Source of the DNA: Aerococcus tenax | GTDB lineage: Bacteria > Bacillota > Bacilli > Lactobacillales > Aerococcaceae | Direction: 5' to 3' | DNA length: 64,000 bases | Assembly (NCBI RefSeq): GCF_003286645.3 | Contig: NZ_CP127382.2 | Location: forward strand, 1,240,001-1,304,000 | Shown here: positions 52,077 through 61,118 of the stretch, one piece after another | How positions within the stretch are numbered: position 1 is the stretch's first letter | Layout: the number at the start of each line of letters is the position of its first letter | Notes under the pieces: model-generated | Told to the model about the DNA's origin: nothing | Databases searched by the model: none | What the model saw: the letters and a program-made list of their open reading frames with translations, nothing else | Made by a program: the position numbers and the translations under genes

Positions 52077-52577
52077 TTAAGGCAGGAATTTTTCGGGGAC
52101 TTTTTCGCCGTTTCTTTGGTAGAAGGTGACTTCTTCCTGGCCAGCTTGCCAGTCTAGGATGGCATAGGTGGGAGTGAGATAGTTGCCACGAGGGAAGGTC
52201 ACGGACCCAGGGTTAATTAAGTGCACTCCATCAAGGAACTGGTCATCCATGATGTGTGTGTGACCATAGACAGCAATTTGACAGCCTTGTTTCTTGGCAT
52301 ATTCAGCGTATTTCTCTACTCCCGCCTTGACCCCATAAAGGTGGCCATGGGTATAGATCAGCCGGCCTTCTGGTGTATCGATAATGCGTTCAGGCTGGTA
52401 GGGGCCAAAATCGCAATTTCCCTTCACCGGTTCGATCACATTCCAAATACTGTCGCCAGCATCTAATTCAGAATCACCGCAATGGAGCATGAGGTCAACT
52501 TGGTCTTGGTAGCGTGCGACGAGGTCTGAGAGAATCTGGCTATCTCCATGACTATCTGAGATTAGTAATATTTTCAT
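52077..52577 (-). CDS. YfcE-type metallophosphoesterase
   Basis: This 166-residue calcineurin-like phosphodiesterase has metal ligands in MKILLISDSHGDSQ (D-x-H), HCGDSELD, GNCDFGPY, YTHGHLYG and VYGHTHIMD. It belongs to the YfcE/MJ0936 branch. The physiological substrate is unknown; members hydrolyse model phosphodiesters with Mn2+. It overlaps rdgB by 4 bases, as with ysnB in Bacillus (racE-ysnA-ysnB order). Confidence 0.92.
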   Translation of the reverse strand: MKILLISDSHGDSQILSDLVARYQDQVDLMLHCGDSELDAGDSIWNVIEPVKGNCDFGPYQPERIIDTPEGRLIYTHGHLYGVKAGVEKYAEYAKKQGCQIAVYGHTHIMDDQFLDGVHLINPGSVTFPRGNYLTPTYAILDWQAGQEEVTFYQRNGEKVPEKFLP

Positions 52578-53188
52578 TGCAATTCCACCTTTCCTGCTTC
52601 AATATCGGCTTTGAGTTGGGCCATGACTTGACCACGGTGACTGATCTTATTTTTTAAGTCAGGCTCAATTTCTGCTGTAGTTTTTTGGTAGTCTGGAAGG
52701 TAAAAGATTGAATCATAACCAAAGCCGTTACTGCCCCGCTCTTCCCTTAGGATTTCTCCGGACAAGTGACCAATATAATGTTTATAGACTTGGCCATCCG
52801 AATGACTTAAGACCATGGCACAAGTAAATTGGGCTTGACGCTTGCCATCGGGAATATCTTCCATAGCTAGTAAGACTTTATGGCGGTTGGCTTGATCATT
52901 CTTGTCTAAGCCAGCATAGCGAGCCGAATAGATCCCTGGCTCTCCATTTAGAGCTTCAATTTCCAAGCCAGAGTCATCAGCGATAGTGGGAACCTGTAAG
53001 AGTTTAGCTGCTGTACTGGCCTTTTGACTAGCGTTTTCTAAAAAGCTGGATCCGGTTTCTGGAATATTATTGATTTCAGGATAATCTAAAAGGGTCTTGA
53101 TTTTGAAACCTAAGGGGGCAAATAATTGTTGGAATTCCCTGGCCTTGCCAGGATTTTTGGTGGCGATTAAGAGATCATTATTAGCCAT
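52574..53188 (-). CDS. rdgB: XTP/dITP diphosphatase (RdgB/HAM1)
   Basis: This 204-residue protein has the family motifs LLIATKNPGKAREFQQLFAP, ENASQKASTAAKLLQVPTIA, DDSGLEIEALNGEPGIYSAR, SNGFGYDSIFYLP and KNKISHRGQVM. It removes non-canonical purine nucleotides (XTP, dITP) from the pool. It lies between murI and the phosphodiesterase gene, with an AAAAGGAG site before the ATG. Confidence 0.96.
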   Translation of the reverse strand: MANNDLLIATKNPGKAREFQQLFAPLGFKIKTLLDYPEINNIPETGSSFLENASQKASTAAKLLQVPTIADDSGLEIEALNGEPGIYSARYAGLDKNDQANRHKVLLAMEDIPDGKRQAQFTCAMVLSHSDGQVYKHYIGHLSGEILREERGSNGFGYDSIFYLPDYQKTTAEIEPDLKNKISHRGQVMAQLKADIEAGKVELQ

Positions 53189-53191
53189 GGT

Positions 53192-54013
53192 CTACTCCTT
53201 TTTTGCTTCTAATTGACTGAGGGGGATCCGGCTGACCGGAATATCTTTTTGTAGCCAAGCCTTGGCAATATCCTTGAACAAGGCCACCCCTCCGGTAGTA
53301 TAAAACTGATAAGTGGCGACTTCTGGGTTCCATGAAGATTCCGCTAGATTATAGAGGTCGAGAATTGCCGAAACATCACTCACGGTTTCAGCTCCGGAAT
53401 TGACCAAGCGTACCCCTGGTCCCATGAATTTTTGGATCAGTGGAGCTAATAAGGGATAGTGAGTGCAACCCAGAATGAGGGTGTCGATAGCTGTCTGTTT
53501 TAAATCATAAAGACTTTCAGCCACGATCTTCTTAGCTATTGGCGAGGAATATTGGCCACTTTCCACTAAGGGCACGAATTTGGAACAGACCAAAGGATAC
53601 AAGGTTAAATGCTTGTTATGGTTCAATAAGACATTCTGATAGAAATGGCTGTTGATAGTGGCTTCAGTAGCCAAAATCCCGATATGGCCGTTTTCACTAT
53701 AACGGTTGGCTGCACGAGCACCGGGGTGGATAACACCAATGACCGGAATATTCACCCGTTGGCGGATCCGCTCCAATGACACTGCTGTCGCGGTATTGCA
53801 AGCAATCACAAGCATTTTAATATTTTGCTCCAAGAGAAAATCAACTAATTCTTGGGTGAATTCGTTTATCTCTGCCTCTGGCCGGGGCCCATAAGGACAG
53901 CGGGCATTATCCCCAATATAAATTATCGACTCATTGGGCAACTGCCGCATGGCTTCTTTGACAACAGTTAAGCCACCCACTCCTGAATCGAGAAAACCAA
54001 TGGGACGCTTCAT
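53192..54013 (-). CDS. murI: Glutamate racemase
   Basis: This 273-residue protein has GFLDSGVGGLTVVKEAMRQL at the start, IIYIGDNARCPYGPRP, the first catalytic Cys in VIACNTATAVSLE and the second in LILGCTHYPLL. It supplies D-glutamate for peptidoglycan. It starts the murI-rdgB-yfcE operon on the minus strand. Confidence 0.97.
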   Translation of the reverse strand: MKRPIGFLDSGVGGLTVVKEAMRQLPNESIIYIGDNARCPYGPRPEAEINEFTQELVDFLLEQNIKMLVIACNTATAVSLERIRQRVNIPVIGVIHPGARAANRYSENGHIGILATEATINSHFYQNVLLNHNKHLTLYPLVCSKFVPLVESGQYSSPIAKKIVAESLYDLKQTAIDTLILGCTHYPLLAPLIQKFMGPGVRLVNSGAETVSDVSAILDLYNLAESSWNPEVATYQFYTTGGVALFKDIAKAWLQKDIPVSRIPLSQLEAKKE

Positions 54014-54368
54014 GGCGACACTCCTAACAATAAAAACTCAAATCAATACTTCTATTATAGCAAAAGTACTTTTCTAATTATAGTAATCCCTTAGCTAAAA
54101 ATGTTAGAGCTAATTGGCTTAACAAAAAGGAGGTGTTTGTAATGTTAATTTTTATTACAATTTATTGAAGCCTTAAAAGTGGGCATCTACCAATAAGCCC
54201 CAATTTGACAGGCTTTCCTCTGCATTTAATTAGCAATAATTTTATTAGTAAGCAGATCAATATGATATATTAAATGACATAATTAATGACATTAATTTAT
54301 ATTACATGGTATTATAATTATAAGTACTTATTTACATACAATGTTCAATCATATTGAGGAGCGATTAT
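54014..54368 (+). promoter_or_regulatory. Upstream region of gltS with a mini-ORF, hairpins and a palindrome
   Basis: The 355-base divergent gap between murI and gltS is structured. An eight-codon ORF (MLIFITIY, 54142-54168) follows a near-perfect ribosome binding site (AAAGGAGGTG). Directly behind it nested arms AAGCC/GGCTT and GGGC/GCCC can fold. Further on lies AATTAAT-GAC-ATTAATT (54281-54297) and a TATAAT box (54313-54318) without a good -35. The mini-ORF might be a regulatory leader peptide, or coincidence. Confidence 0.4.
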
Positions 54369-55589
54369 ATGATTACAATTAATTTTGATATCGTTCAGAC
54401 ACTCGGCCTTGCAGTGCTTGCCTTATTTTTTGGTAAGTGGATGACCAATGTCTTTCCGGTGCTCGAAGAATATTCCCTGCCCCCTGCCATTGTAGGTGGC
54501 TTAGCCTTTGCCCTAGTCAACATGTTTTTACGTTTGACTAACCTGGTCACATTTAACTTGGACACTTCCTTGTCAACCCTATTTATGGTGGTATACTTTA
54601 CCACCATTGGTTTTTCCGCTAGTATCCAAGCCTTGTCACGGGCTAAGGGTGTGGTGATGAAGTTCCTCTTTATTGCCATTTTAGCCATCTTTATCCAAAA
54701 TATTCTGGCCCTGGTTTTGGGGAAATTCTTAGATATTCCTGGCCCCTTGGCCCTCTTGCTCGGTTCCCCTGCCTTAGTCGGCGGCCCAGGGACAGCGGCA
54801 GCTGTCTCTCCTACCATTGTCAACTTAGGTTACGACAATGCTACCTCGGTAGGGATTATTGCAGCTACTCTAGGGATTGTGTTGGGCTCACTTTCTGGTG
54901 GTCCAATTGCCTCAGGTATTGCAAAAAAATATTCCCTATCCGCTAAAGATGAGAATGCATCGGCGAATACCAGCAACCGCTACCACCGCCATCCCCAACA
55001 CCAACGCTTAACCGCTGAACGGATTGGTTATATGTTGTATGGCACCTTACTAGTGATTTTTGTGGGGACTTTTGTCACCGAAATCATTAACACTGTAGTG
55101 GGTAAATTAGTGGGAGGAATCACCTTCCCCGTTTATATTGGGCCGATGATTGTGGCAGCCACCGCTCGGAATATCTCTGATGCCAAGGAACGACCTATCC
55201 TTGATGATGCCGCTCTGGATGTGACTTCGGATATCTCACTCAATCTCTTCCTGGCCTTAACCATGGTGGGTTTAGAGTTATGGACTATTATTGATATGGC
55301 TCTACCCATGCTTTTAATTATTGTGGCAGAAACAGTCGTTACTCTAGCTTTTGCCCGTTATATTGTCTTTTATACTATGGGGAAAAATTACGACTCGGCC
55401 GTGATGACTGCAGGATTTATTGGCTTTGGGATGGGGTCCTCCTCCAACGCCATGGCCTGCATGCGGCAAATCACCCATGAATATGGTGCTAGCCCGTTAG
55501 CCTTTCTAGCCGTTTCTATCGTGGGAGCCCTTTTTATTGATTTTATCAATATCTTTGCTATCTACGGCTTCATCCATCTGATTGCTTAG
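54369..55589 (+). CDS. gltS: Sodium/glutamate symporter (GltS family)
   Basis: The start is chosen at the ATG at 54369 with GAGGAG 8 bases upstream (406 residues); a TTG five codons earlier is less likely. About ten to twelve membrane helices are present in two inverted halves. The Gly-rich re-entrant loops are GSPALVGGPGTAAAVSPTIV and TAGFIGFGMGSSSNAMACM, matching GltS loops. The central cytoplasmic loop is His/Arg-rich (NRYHRHPQHQRLTAERIGYM). It would import glutamate with Na+. Confidence 0.93.
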   Translation: MITINFDIVQTLGLAVLALFFGKWMTNVFPVLEEYSLPPAIVGGLAFALVNMFLRLTNLVTFNLDTSLSTLFMVVYFTTIGFSASIQALSRAKGVVMKFLFIAILAIFIQNILALVLGKFLDIPGPLALLLGSPALVGGPGTAAAVSPTIVNLGYDNATSVGIIAATLGIVLGSLSGGPIASGIAKKYSLSAKDENASANTSNRYHRHPQHQRLTAERIGYMLYGTLLVIFVGTFVTEIINTVVGKLVGGITFPVYIGPMIVAATARNISDAKERPILDDAALDVTSDISLNLFLALTMVGLELWTIIDMALPMLLIIVAETVVTLAFARYIVFYTMGKNYDSAVMTAGFIGFGMGSSSNAMACMRQITHEYGASPLAFLAVSIVGALFIDFINIFAIYGFIHLIA

Positions 55590-55684
55590 GCCAGCGGATA
55601 GTCATCACTTAACTTTCTTTTCCCTAGGAATTTGTTTATGATAGAAATGAACAATGTTCTATTACACAGGAAAGGAAGACCTCC

Positions 55685-56152
55685 ATGCGGATAGCACTCA
55701 TTGCCCACGACAGTAAGAAAGAACTAATGATCCAATTGACCACGGCCTACCAGGATATTCTCAGTCAGCATGACTTAGTGGCGACCGGGACCACTGGCAA
55801 ACGCGTTAGTCAAGCGACTGGCCTCAAAGTCCATTGCTACCAATCTGGCCCCTTAGGTGGTGACCAGCAAATCGGTGCTGAAGTCTCACAAAATCAGATC
55901 GATTGCGTCATTTTCTTAAGAGACCCCCTAACAGCCATGCCCCATGAACCGGATGTGAATGCTCTGATTCGTCTCTGTGATGTCTACAATGTTCCCTTAG
56001 CGACCAATATTGGCAGTGCAGAAGTCCTAGTCCGCGGCTTGGGCGCTGGGTTAATCAATTGGCGAGAGGACTATGCCGATGGTCAGGTTAACCGCGATAT
56101 CCGCGAAAACCTCAACCATGGTAGCGTCAACCGCCCGCTTAAAGAAGATTAA
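55685..56152 (+). CDS. mgsA: Methylglyoxal synthase
   Basis: This 155-residue protein has [18 protein letters not shown], the phosphate-binding [31 protein letters not shown] with the catalytic-type Asp, [20 protein letters not shown] and [15 protein letters not shown]. These are the full MgsA signature. It converts dihydroxyacetone phosphate to methylglyoxal, a phosphate-releasing bypass of glycolysis. The gene appears alone, with AGGAAAGGAAG before the ATG and a terminator behind. Confidence 0.96.
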   Translation: MRIALIAHDSKKELMIQLTTAYQDILSQHDLVATGTTGKRVSQATGLKVHCYQSGPLGGDQQIGAEVSQNQIDCVIFLRDPLTAMPHEPDVNALIRLCDVYNVPLATNIGSAEVLVRGLGAGLINWREDYADGQVNRDIRENLNHGSVNRPLKED

Positions 56153-56161
56153 GCAAAATAA

Positions 56162-56212
56162 TAAGGTCAACTCAGACTTCTCAATTATGAGAGAATCCGA
56201 GTTGACTTTTTC
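56162..56212 (+). terminator. Terminator between mgsA and the convergent membrane-protein gene
   Basis: GTCAACTCAGA pairs with TCCGAGTTGAC (one mismatch), with an inner TTCTC/GAGAG stem, followed by TTTTTCTTTTT. It could serve both converging genes, but the T-run favours mgsA. Confidence 0.8.
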
Positions 56213-56228
56213 TTTTTACTTATTTTTT

Positions 56229-56666
56229 TTAGTGATCAACCTGCCGCCAGTTATGGTTATTCCACCATAGTAGGACTGACAAGACAAACACTGAAAGGTA
56301 TAAAGCATAGACGACAAAATCAGTATTTAACTGGGTTCTTGCCATCAAAAAGTCGTCAATGGGAAAGGCTGCGTAATAAATCGCATTCATTAGGATAAGA
56401 AAGAGAGCGTGTTTCTTCAAGGCCTGTTTGGCTTGAGAACTCCCCTCCTTAAAGTAAACGAGAAGACCTAAAGTCAGCAGGAGAATTGATAATAGACCGA
56501 TAGCTGGGTAGGAAATCACTACCAAGGACATCAATAATCCTCCTAGGGCTTCTAAAATGTCCGGACTAGACATTACCCAGGCCAGACCTGACAAGGCAAA
56601 AACGACCAGGATATAGATAAGGGGAATTGCATTTAAGAAACGAAGTAACTTAACCATTTGGATCAT
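56229..56666 (-). CDS. Small four-helix membrane protein of unknown function
   Basis: This 145-residue protein has four hydrophobic helices, around residues 10-32 (NAIPLIYILVVFALSGLAWV), 40-70, 85-105 (HALFLILMNAIYYAAFPID) and 112-135 (VVYALYLSVFVLSVLLWW). I recognise no family motif. The start has GGAGATGATCC upstream. It stands alone between mgsA and trxA. Length, hydrophobicity pattern and codon use support a real gene. Confidence 0.65.
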   Translation of the reverse strand: MIQMVKLLRFLNAIPLIYILVVFALSGLAWVMSSPDILEALGGLLMSLVVISYPAIGLLSILLLTLGLLVYFKEGSSQAKQALKKHALFLILMNAIYYAAFPIDDFLMARTQLNTDFVVYALYLSVFVLSVLLWWNNHNWRQVDH

Positions 56667-56860
56667 CTCCTTATTGGTATGCTTTTTTGAGCTTTACAAA
56701 GTTTTCTTTCCCATCTATTTTTAGTATAAATAAAAATCCATTCATGTAAAATCATAAGTCTCAAAGTGAGTGATAAGATAAAAGTTTAAATTTGAGAACA
56801 AATCCGCTAGTCTCTAGAGCGATTACCCCCAAAAATTAAATAATAAATCCTCAGAAAAAT

Positions 56861-56888
56861 AAAAAGTGCCGCACTTTAATGCAGCACT
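56861..56888 (-). terminator. Terminator of trxA
   Basis: AGTGCTGCA, 6-base loop, TGCGGCACT followed by TTTT on the minus strand (one G-U pair), about 15 bases after the trxA stop. Confidence 0.82.
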
Positions 56889-56902
56889 CCTTTAACTCTT
56901 AC

Positions 56903-57217
56903 TTAGTCTAAATGATTTTCAAGGATACTTTCCAATTTTTCTTTTGGTGTGTAACCAACCAGTTGTTCAACGACTTGGCCGTCTTTTTTAACGATTAAGG
57001 TTGGGATGGACATAATACCAAATTCACGTGGGGTATCAGGATTTTCATCCACATCCATCTTAGCAAATTTCACTTGGTCGCCCATTTCTTCATCGAGTTG
57101 GTCAACAATTGGAGATTGCATCCGGCAAGGACCACACCAAGTTGCCCAGAAGTCGATTAAAACGACACCTTCACTGGTTTCTTCTACAAAATTTTGATCA
57201 GTTAATGTTTGTACCAT
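56903..57217 (-). CDS. trxA: Thioredoxin
   Basis: This 104-residue protein has the active site WATWCGPCRM (Cys-Gly-Pro-Cys), FAKMDVDENPDTPREFGIMS, the cis-Pro in SIPTLIVKKDG and a final helix. It reduces disulfides of ribonucleotide reductase, peroxidases and others in the cytosol. It lies next to mutS2, an arrangement seen in Bacillus and relatives, but is separated from it by 158 bases. Confidence 0.97.
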   Translation of the reverse strand: MVQTLTDQNFVEETSEGVVLIDFWATWCGPCRMQSPIVDQLDEEMGDQVKFAKMDVDENPDTPREFGIMSIPTLIVKKDGQVVEQLVGYTPKEKLESILENHLD

Positions 57218-57375
57218 TTAACTTCCTCCTCAAATTATTTCAATTAGTCACTCTATGAGCAATGCTTTAAAGTGGCAGGGAGTCGCTACTGACCTCCCCC
57301 TCACTTTCAGGCTTAATTATAGCATGTTCTCCCATTTAGCAAAATATTTTGCTTACTTTTATTTAGTAAAGGCCA

Positions 57376-59763
57376 TTAGTCGCCAAATTTAACAATAGTT
57401 GCCCCTTGGCCACCCAGGTTATGGGGAGCGTAGGAGAAGGATTTAACCCGTTTATTATTTCTTAAGTATTTCTGTACCCCGTCCCGGATCACTCCAGTAC
57501 CGAAGCCATGAATAATGGTGACTTGGGGGTAATTGGCCAGGAGAGCCTGGTCGATATAGCGGTCAAGAGCGGTCATGGCCTCCTCATAGCGCATACCCCG
57601 GAGGTCGAGTTCAGACTTAATATTCTTACTTTGACTAGCCCGTACGCTACTCGAGCCCTTCTTCCCCTTAGACTTAGGCTGACTTTTTTCTTGGAGCTCT
57701 AGGTCCTTTTCGGGGATTTCCATCTTCAACATGCCCATTTGAACCAACCAGTGTTTATCTTCGCGTTTTTCCACCAAGGTTCCCATCTGACTATATGGGA
57801 TAACCTTGACTTCGTCGCCAACTTCCAAGTCCTTATTTTTCTTGCGTTTTTGACGTTTGAGCACCTTGTTCTTTCTCAACTGTTGCTCTTCTTGGGTCAA
57901 GTTAGCGATTTGTTTTTGTTTGTCAATCATTTCATGTTCTTTGACGGTTTGGCCCTGTGGATTATTCTTCTGCCATTCTCTAATATCACCCAATAGCTTA
58001 TCAGCCTTTTCCTGGGTCTTAGCTACCAGGTCATTCGCTTCTCTTTTAGCCCGGTTCAAATAGGTGATCTTATCATTTTCCAGGGCGTGGTAGGCCTTCT
58101 TCAAATCAGCCAGTAACCTGTCAGCCTCTTGTAAATCTTGGCTTAGGGCTTGGTTATCCCTTTCATAGGCTTGGCGCTTCTTATCCAAGTCATCGATCAT
58201 TTCGTTTAAGGACTGACTTTCTTCTCCGACATAATAGCGGGCCTCGTCCACGATGCTTTGATCCAAGCCTAAGCGTTGGGAGATATCAAAGGCATTAGAA
58301 CGGCCCGGTTGACCGATCAATAGTCGGTAAGTCGGCGTTAAAGTTTTCTCATCGAATTCAACACTGGCATTAATGGCATTGGGTTCTTCAAAGGCATAGG
58401 CCTTTAGCTCAGGATAGTGGGTGGTTGCTAGAACCGTACAGCCCACTTGAGCAAGCCGGTTTAAAATTGCCATCGCTAGGGCAGCCCCTTCTTTAGGGTC
58501 AGTTCCCGAACCCAATTCATCGATTAGGACTAAGGATTGGTCATCAATTGCCTCTAAGATCGAGATAATATTAGTCATATGACCAGAAAAAGTTGATAGG
58601 TTGGCTTCAATCGATTGCTCATCCCCAATATCAGCAAAGATATGGTCAAAGACTCCAATGCGGCTATCAGCCTTGGCAGTAATATAAAGCCCCGATTGAC
58701 CCATTAGCTGCAGTAAACCCGTAGTCTTTAAGGTAATGGTCTTCCCACCGGTATTGGGCCCGGTAATGATTAACATGCAATAATCGCCATTAAAGCTTAT
58801 AGTATTTGCTACAGCAGTTTTTGGATTTAATAAGGGGTGAACGGCTTCCTCTAAATTTAAAGACTGGTGATCCGTAGCAATGAGAGGCCGGTGGGCGCCC
58901 TGCTTTTTGGCATAGCGCCACTTGGCTTGGATGAAATCAAGTTGCCCTAAGATTTGGTTATTTTGATCAATTTCATGACTATGGGGAGCCAGGTCGGCTG
59001 ATAACTCCGCAAAAATCCGCTCAATTTCTGCCTGCTCTTCGATCCGCAAGCTATGGACCTTATTGTTGGATTCCATCACGACTTGGGGTTCAATATAGAG
59101 GGTCTGACCTGAGGCACTTTGGTCGTGGACCACGCCACCAAACTTCCGCCGATATTCTTGTTTAACCGGTAAGACATAGCGGTCATTACGGATGGTCACA
59201 ATTTGATCACTCAGATAGTCGGCTTGGCTGGATTTAATGATATTATCCAAACTCATCCGAATATGGGCTTCTTCTGCCTTGATACTTTGGCGAATACTAT
59301 GTAAGTGACTGCTGGCTTCATCATAGACAGAGCCATCACTAGCAATGGCCTGGTTAATCTTTTTAGCCAGGTCCTTATGGTTAGCAAAGTCACTCACATA
59401 GCCTTGCATTTGCTCTACGTCAAGGTCTAAATCCTCAATCTCTTTAAAGAATTGACTGACTTCACTGACGCTTTTCAAGACCCGACCCACATGGGCCAGT
59501 TCTTGGCCATTCAAGATGCCGCCGATATCTAAGCGCTTCATCAAAGGCCCCACATCAACTAATTGGCCCAGGGGCAGACTGCGTTGGGCTTCATCAATGC
59601 TTTGCATTTCATCGACATCAGTCAAAGCGGACTCAATCTTTTCGGGTTCGGTCATGGGTTTAAGCTGTAAGGCTATGTTTTTACCCAGGGCCGTCACAGT
59701 TTCTTTGGCTAGGGCCCCGGTAATTTTATCGAATTCTAAGATTTTTTCTATTTTTTTATTCAC
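57376..59763 (-). CDS. mutS2: MutS2, ribosome-rescue / anti-recombination ATPase
   Basis: This 795-residue protein lacks the mismatch-recognition domain of MutS. The core and ATPase domain show Walker A ITGPNTGGKTITLKTTGL (around residue 335), SSFSGH-type EANLSTFSGHMTNI, Walker B SLVLIDELGSGTDPKEGAAL and TTHYPELKAYA. A coiled-coil/KOW-like basic region follows (NKDLEVGDEVKVIPYSQMGT), and the C-terminal Smr endonuclease domain carries LDLRGMRYEEAM and IIHGFGTGVIRDGVQKYL. MutS2 splits collided ribosomes and limits homologous recombination. Confidence 0.97.
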   Translation of the reverse strand: MNKKIEKILEFDKITGALAKETVTALGKNIALQLKPMTEPEKIESALTDVDEMQSIDEAQRSLPLGQLVDVGPLMKRLDIGGILNGQELAHVGRVLKSVSEVSQFFKEIEDLDLDVEQMQGYVSDFANHKDLAKKINQAIASDGSVYDEASSHLHSIRQSIKAEEAHIRMSLDNIIKSSQADYLSDQIVTIRNDRYVLPVKQEYRRKFGGVVHDQSASGQTLYIEPQVVMESNNKVHSLRIEEQAEIERIFAELSADLAPHSHEIDQNNQILGQLDFIQAKWRYAKKQGAHRPLIATDHQSLNLEEAVHPLLNPKTAVANTISFNGDYCMLIITGPNTGGKTITLKTTGLLQLMGQSGLYITAKADSRIGVFDHIFADIGDEQSIEANLSTFSGHMTNIISILEAIDDQSLVLIDELGSGTDPKEGAALAMAILNRLAQVGCTVLATTHYPELKAYAFEEPNAINASVEFDEKTLTPTYRLLIGQPGRSNAFDISQRLGLDQSIVDEARYYVGEESQSLNEMIDDLDKKRQAYERDNQALSQDLQEADRLLADLKKAYHALENDKITYLNRAKREANDLVAKTQEKADKLLGDIREWQKNNPQGQTVKEHEMIDKQKQIANLTQEEQQLRKNKVLKRQKRKKNKDLEVGDEVKVIPYSQMGTLVEKREDKHWLVQMGMLKMEIPEKDLELQEKSQPKSKGKKGSSSVRASQSKNIKSELDLRGMRYEEAMTALDRYIDQALLANYPQVTIIHGFGTGVIRDGVQKYLRNNKRVKSFSYAPHNLGGQGATIVKFGD

Positions 59764-59798
59764 AGAGATGCTCCTTTTTCACGATAAACTGACCATCT

Positions 59799-59830
59799 AA
59801 TAAAAAAAGAGGCTATGACCAAAGTCAGAG
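59799..59830 (-). terminator. Terminator-like hairpin between cvpA and mutS2
   Basis: GGCTCTGAC, 4-base loop, GTCATAGCC (one mismatch) and then T7 on the minus strand, directly behind the cvpA stop. Confidence 0.65.
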
Positions 59831-59837
59831 CCCCTAG

Positions 59838-60407
59838 TTAAATAGCAAGTGCTATGCCGGCAAACCATAAGTTAAAGACTTCATGGGTAAGGAAGGGGGT
59901 ACGGCGGATAAAGAACTCGGCCACACTATTATGACTTAAGAAGCCTTGGACACCTTCCAATCCCAGTAAAGACAAAATGGCAAAGACAAAAAACAAGGTG
60001 AACCAGGCAGTGATAAAACCAGTAATAAAGCCGCCCAGGCTCAAAACCTTTCCTTGGCCTTTTCGATACTTAGACGGTGAGAAGAGGTAAAGAATAAAAC
60101 TCTTAATAACTTGGACCCCCACTAAAATAAGGGCAAAGGCCATGGCTCGGTAGTAAATCACATCCATATTAGTCAAGACGGCATCAGGATAGTATGAGAA
60201 GTCACTGGTCATGGAATAGCCAGGAAAAGGGATAATCAATTCTAACTTCTCCGCTAAAGGTAAAAAGTACTCCTTAGCCACAAAGAAGCTGACTCCTAAG
60301 GATAGGACCTGCAGGAGCTGCACACCAAAAGTCCGGCGACTATAATCCATAATGGTTAAGGCAAAAAATATCAGGACTAAGATTAAGGTAATGGTGGTAT
60401 TAGACAA
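59838..60407 (-). CDS. CvpA family membrane protein
   Basis: This 189-residue protein has four membrane helices (about residues 5-22, 25-50, 80-105 and 125-150). The CvpA pattern includes the N-terminal ITLILVLIFFALTIMDYSRR with GVQLLQVLSLGVSFFVAKEY and a Gly-rich stretch GKVLSLGGFITGFITAWFTL. In Firmicutes the gene (yshB) lies between zapA and mutS2 (yshD), exactly as here. Recent work on other bacteria links CvpA to envelope stress resistance; the biochemical role is unknown. Confidence 0.87.
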   Translation of the reverse strand: MSNTTITLILVLIFFALTIMDYSRRTFGVQLLQVLSLGVSFFVAKEYFLPLAEKLELIIPFPGYSMTSDFSYYPDAVLTNMDVIYYRAMAFALILVGVQVIKSFILYLFSPSKYRKGQGKVLSLGGFITGFITAWFTLFFVFAILSLLGLEGVQGFLSHNSVAEFFIRRTPFLTHEVFNLWFAGIALAI

Positions 60408-60422
60408 GCCAAGCCCTCCTTT

Positions 60423-60992
60423 CTAATCGCGGGGCGTCTTAGAGAGGCCTTGGGCTTTCTTAGCTGCAAAGGGATCATAGTAAACCACAGAAGGGTCGGC
60501 TTTTTTCTTGCCTTGGTTAGCTTTAGCCTGCTTTGAAGTTTTTTTACCACTTTGCCCTTTATTTTCACTCGCCTTAGCCTGGCTTTGACTTTCACGGAGT
60601 AAGTTTTGACTAGCTTGGCTATAGGAAGGTTGACTTTTAGCTTGGATCAGCTTGCCTCCTTCAGAGAAAGCGGTCAAATGAGGTTGTTGAATAGTTTGCT
60701 TTAAGGCTTGTAGTTCAGACTCTAAGCGGGCTTTTTGCCGGCTTAGGCGTTCAATTTGCTCTCTTTGGCTGGCTATTTCAGCTTCACTCTCTAGCCAGTG
60801 GGAGGTCGCATTAACAGCGACTAAGAGGGCCATTTTCTGATTTGAAAGAATTGAAGGTTTGCTTTTAATTTCATTTAAGGCGATATTTACCCGGCGAACC
60901 ACTTCTTCAATATGTTCTTCAGATTTACTGCCAACAATTTTTACTGTTTGTTTTCCAAAATGAGCGGTATATTCTTGTTGCGACTCAGTCAT
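60423..60992 (-). CDS. zapA: ZapA-like cell-division protein with extended basic tail
   Basis: This 189-residue protein has residues 8-70 forming the ZapA domain (YTAHFGKQTVKIVGSKSEEH, IEEVVRRVNIALNEI) with a following coiled coil (IASQREQIERLSRQKARLES). ZapA proteins are usually 80-110 residues; the C-terminal 90 residues here are a low-complexity Lys/Gln/Ser/Ala tail ending DPFAAKKAQGLSKTPRD. ZapA crosslinks FtsZ filaments. The order zapA-cvpA-mutS2 supports the call. Confidence 0.85.
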   Translation of the reverse strand: MTESQQEYTAHFGKQTVKIVGSKSEEHIEEVVRRVNIALNEIKSKPSILSNQKMALLVAVNATSHWLESEAEIASQREQIERLSRQKARLESELQALKQTIQQPHLTAFSEGGKLIQAKSQPSYSQASQNLLRESQSQAKASENKGQSGKKTSKQAKANQGKKKADPSVVYYDPFAAKKAQGLSKTPRD

Positions 60993-61072
60993 GAACAGTC
61001 TCCTTTCCTGAACATTTACTCCTTATTCTACCATTGACACGAGGGCTTGACTAGTCATTGCCTTAATAATAA

Positions 61073-61102
61073 AAAGAGCTGAGAAAGTTATCCCAGCCCC
61101 TT
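61073..61102 (-). terminator. Terminator after the PTS gene
   Basis: GGGGCTGGGA, 6-base loop, TCTCAGCTCT and TTTT on the minus strand; all ten positions pair if three G-U pairs are allowed. Confidence 0.72.
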
Positions 61103-61118
61103 ATTCAATTTTATAAAA

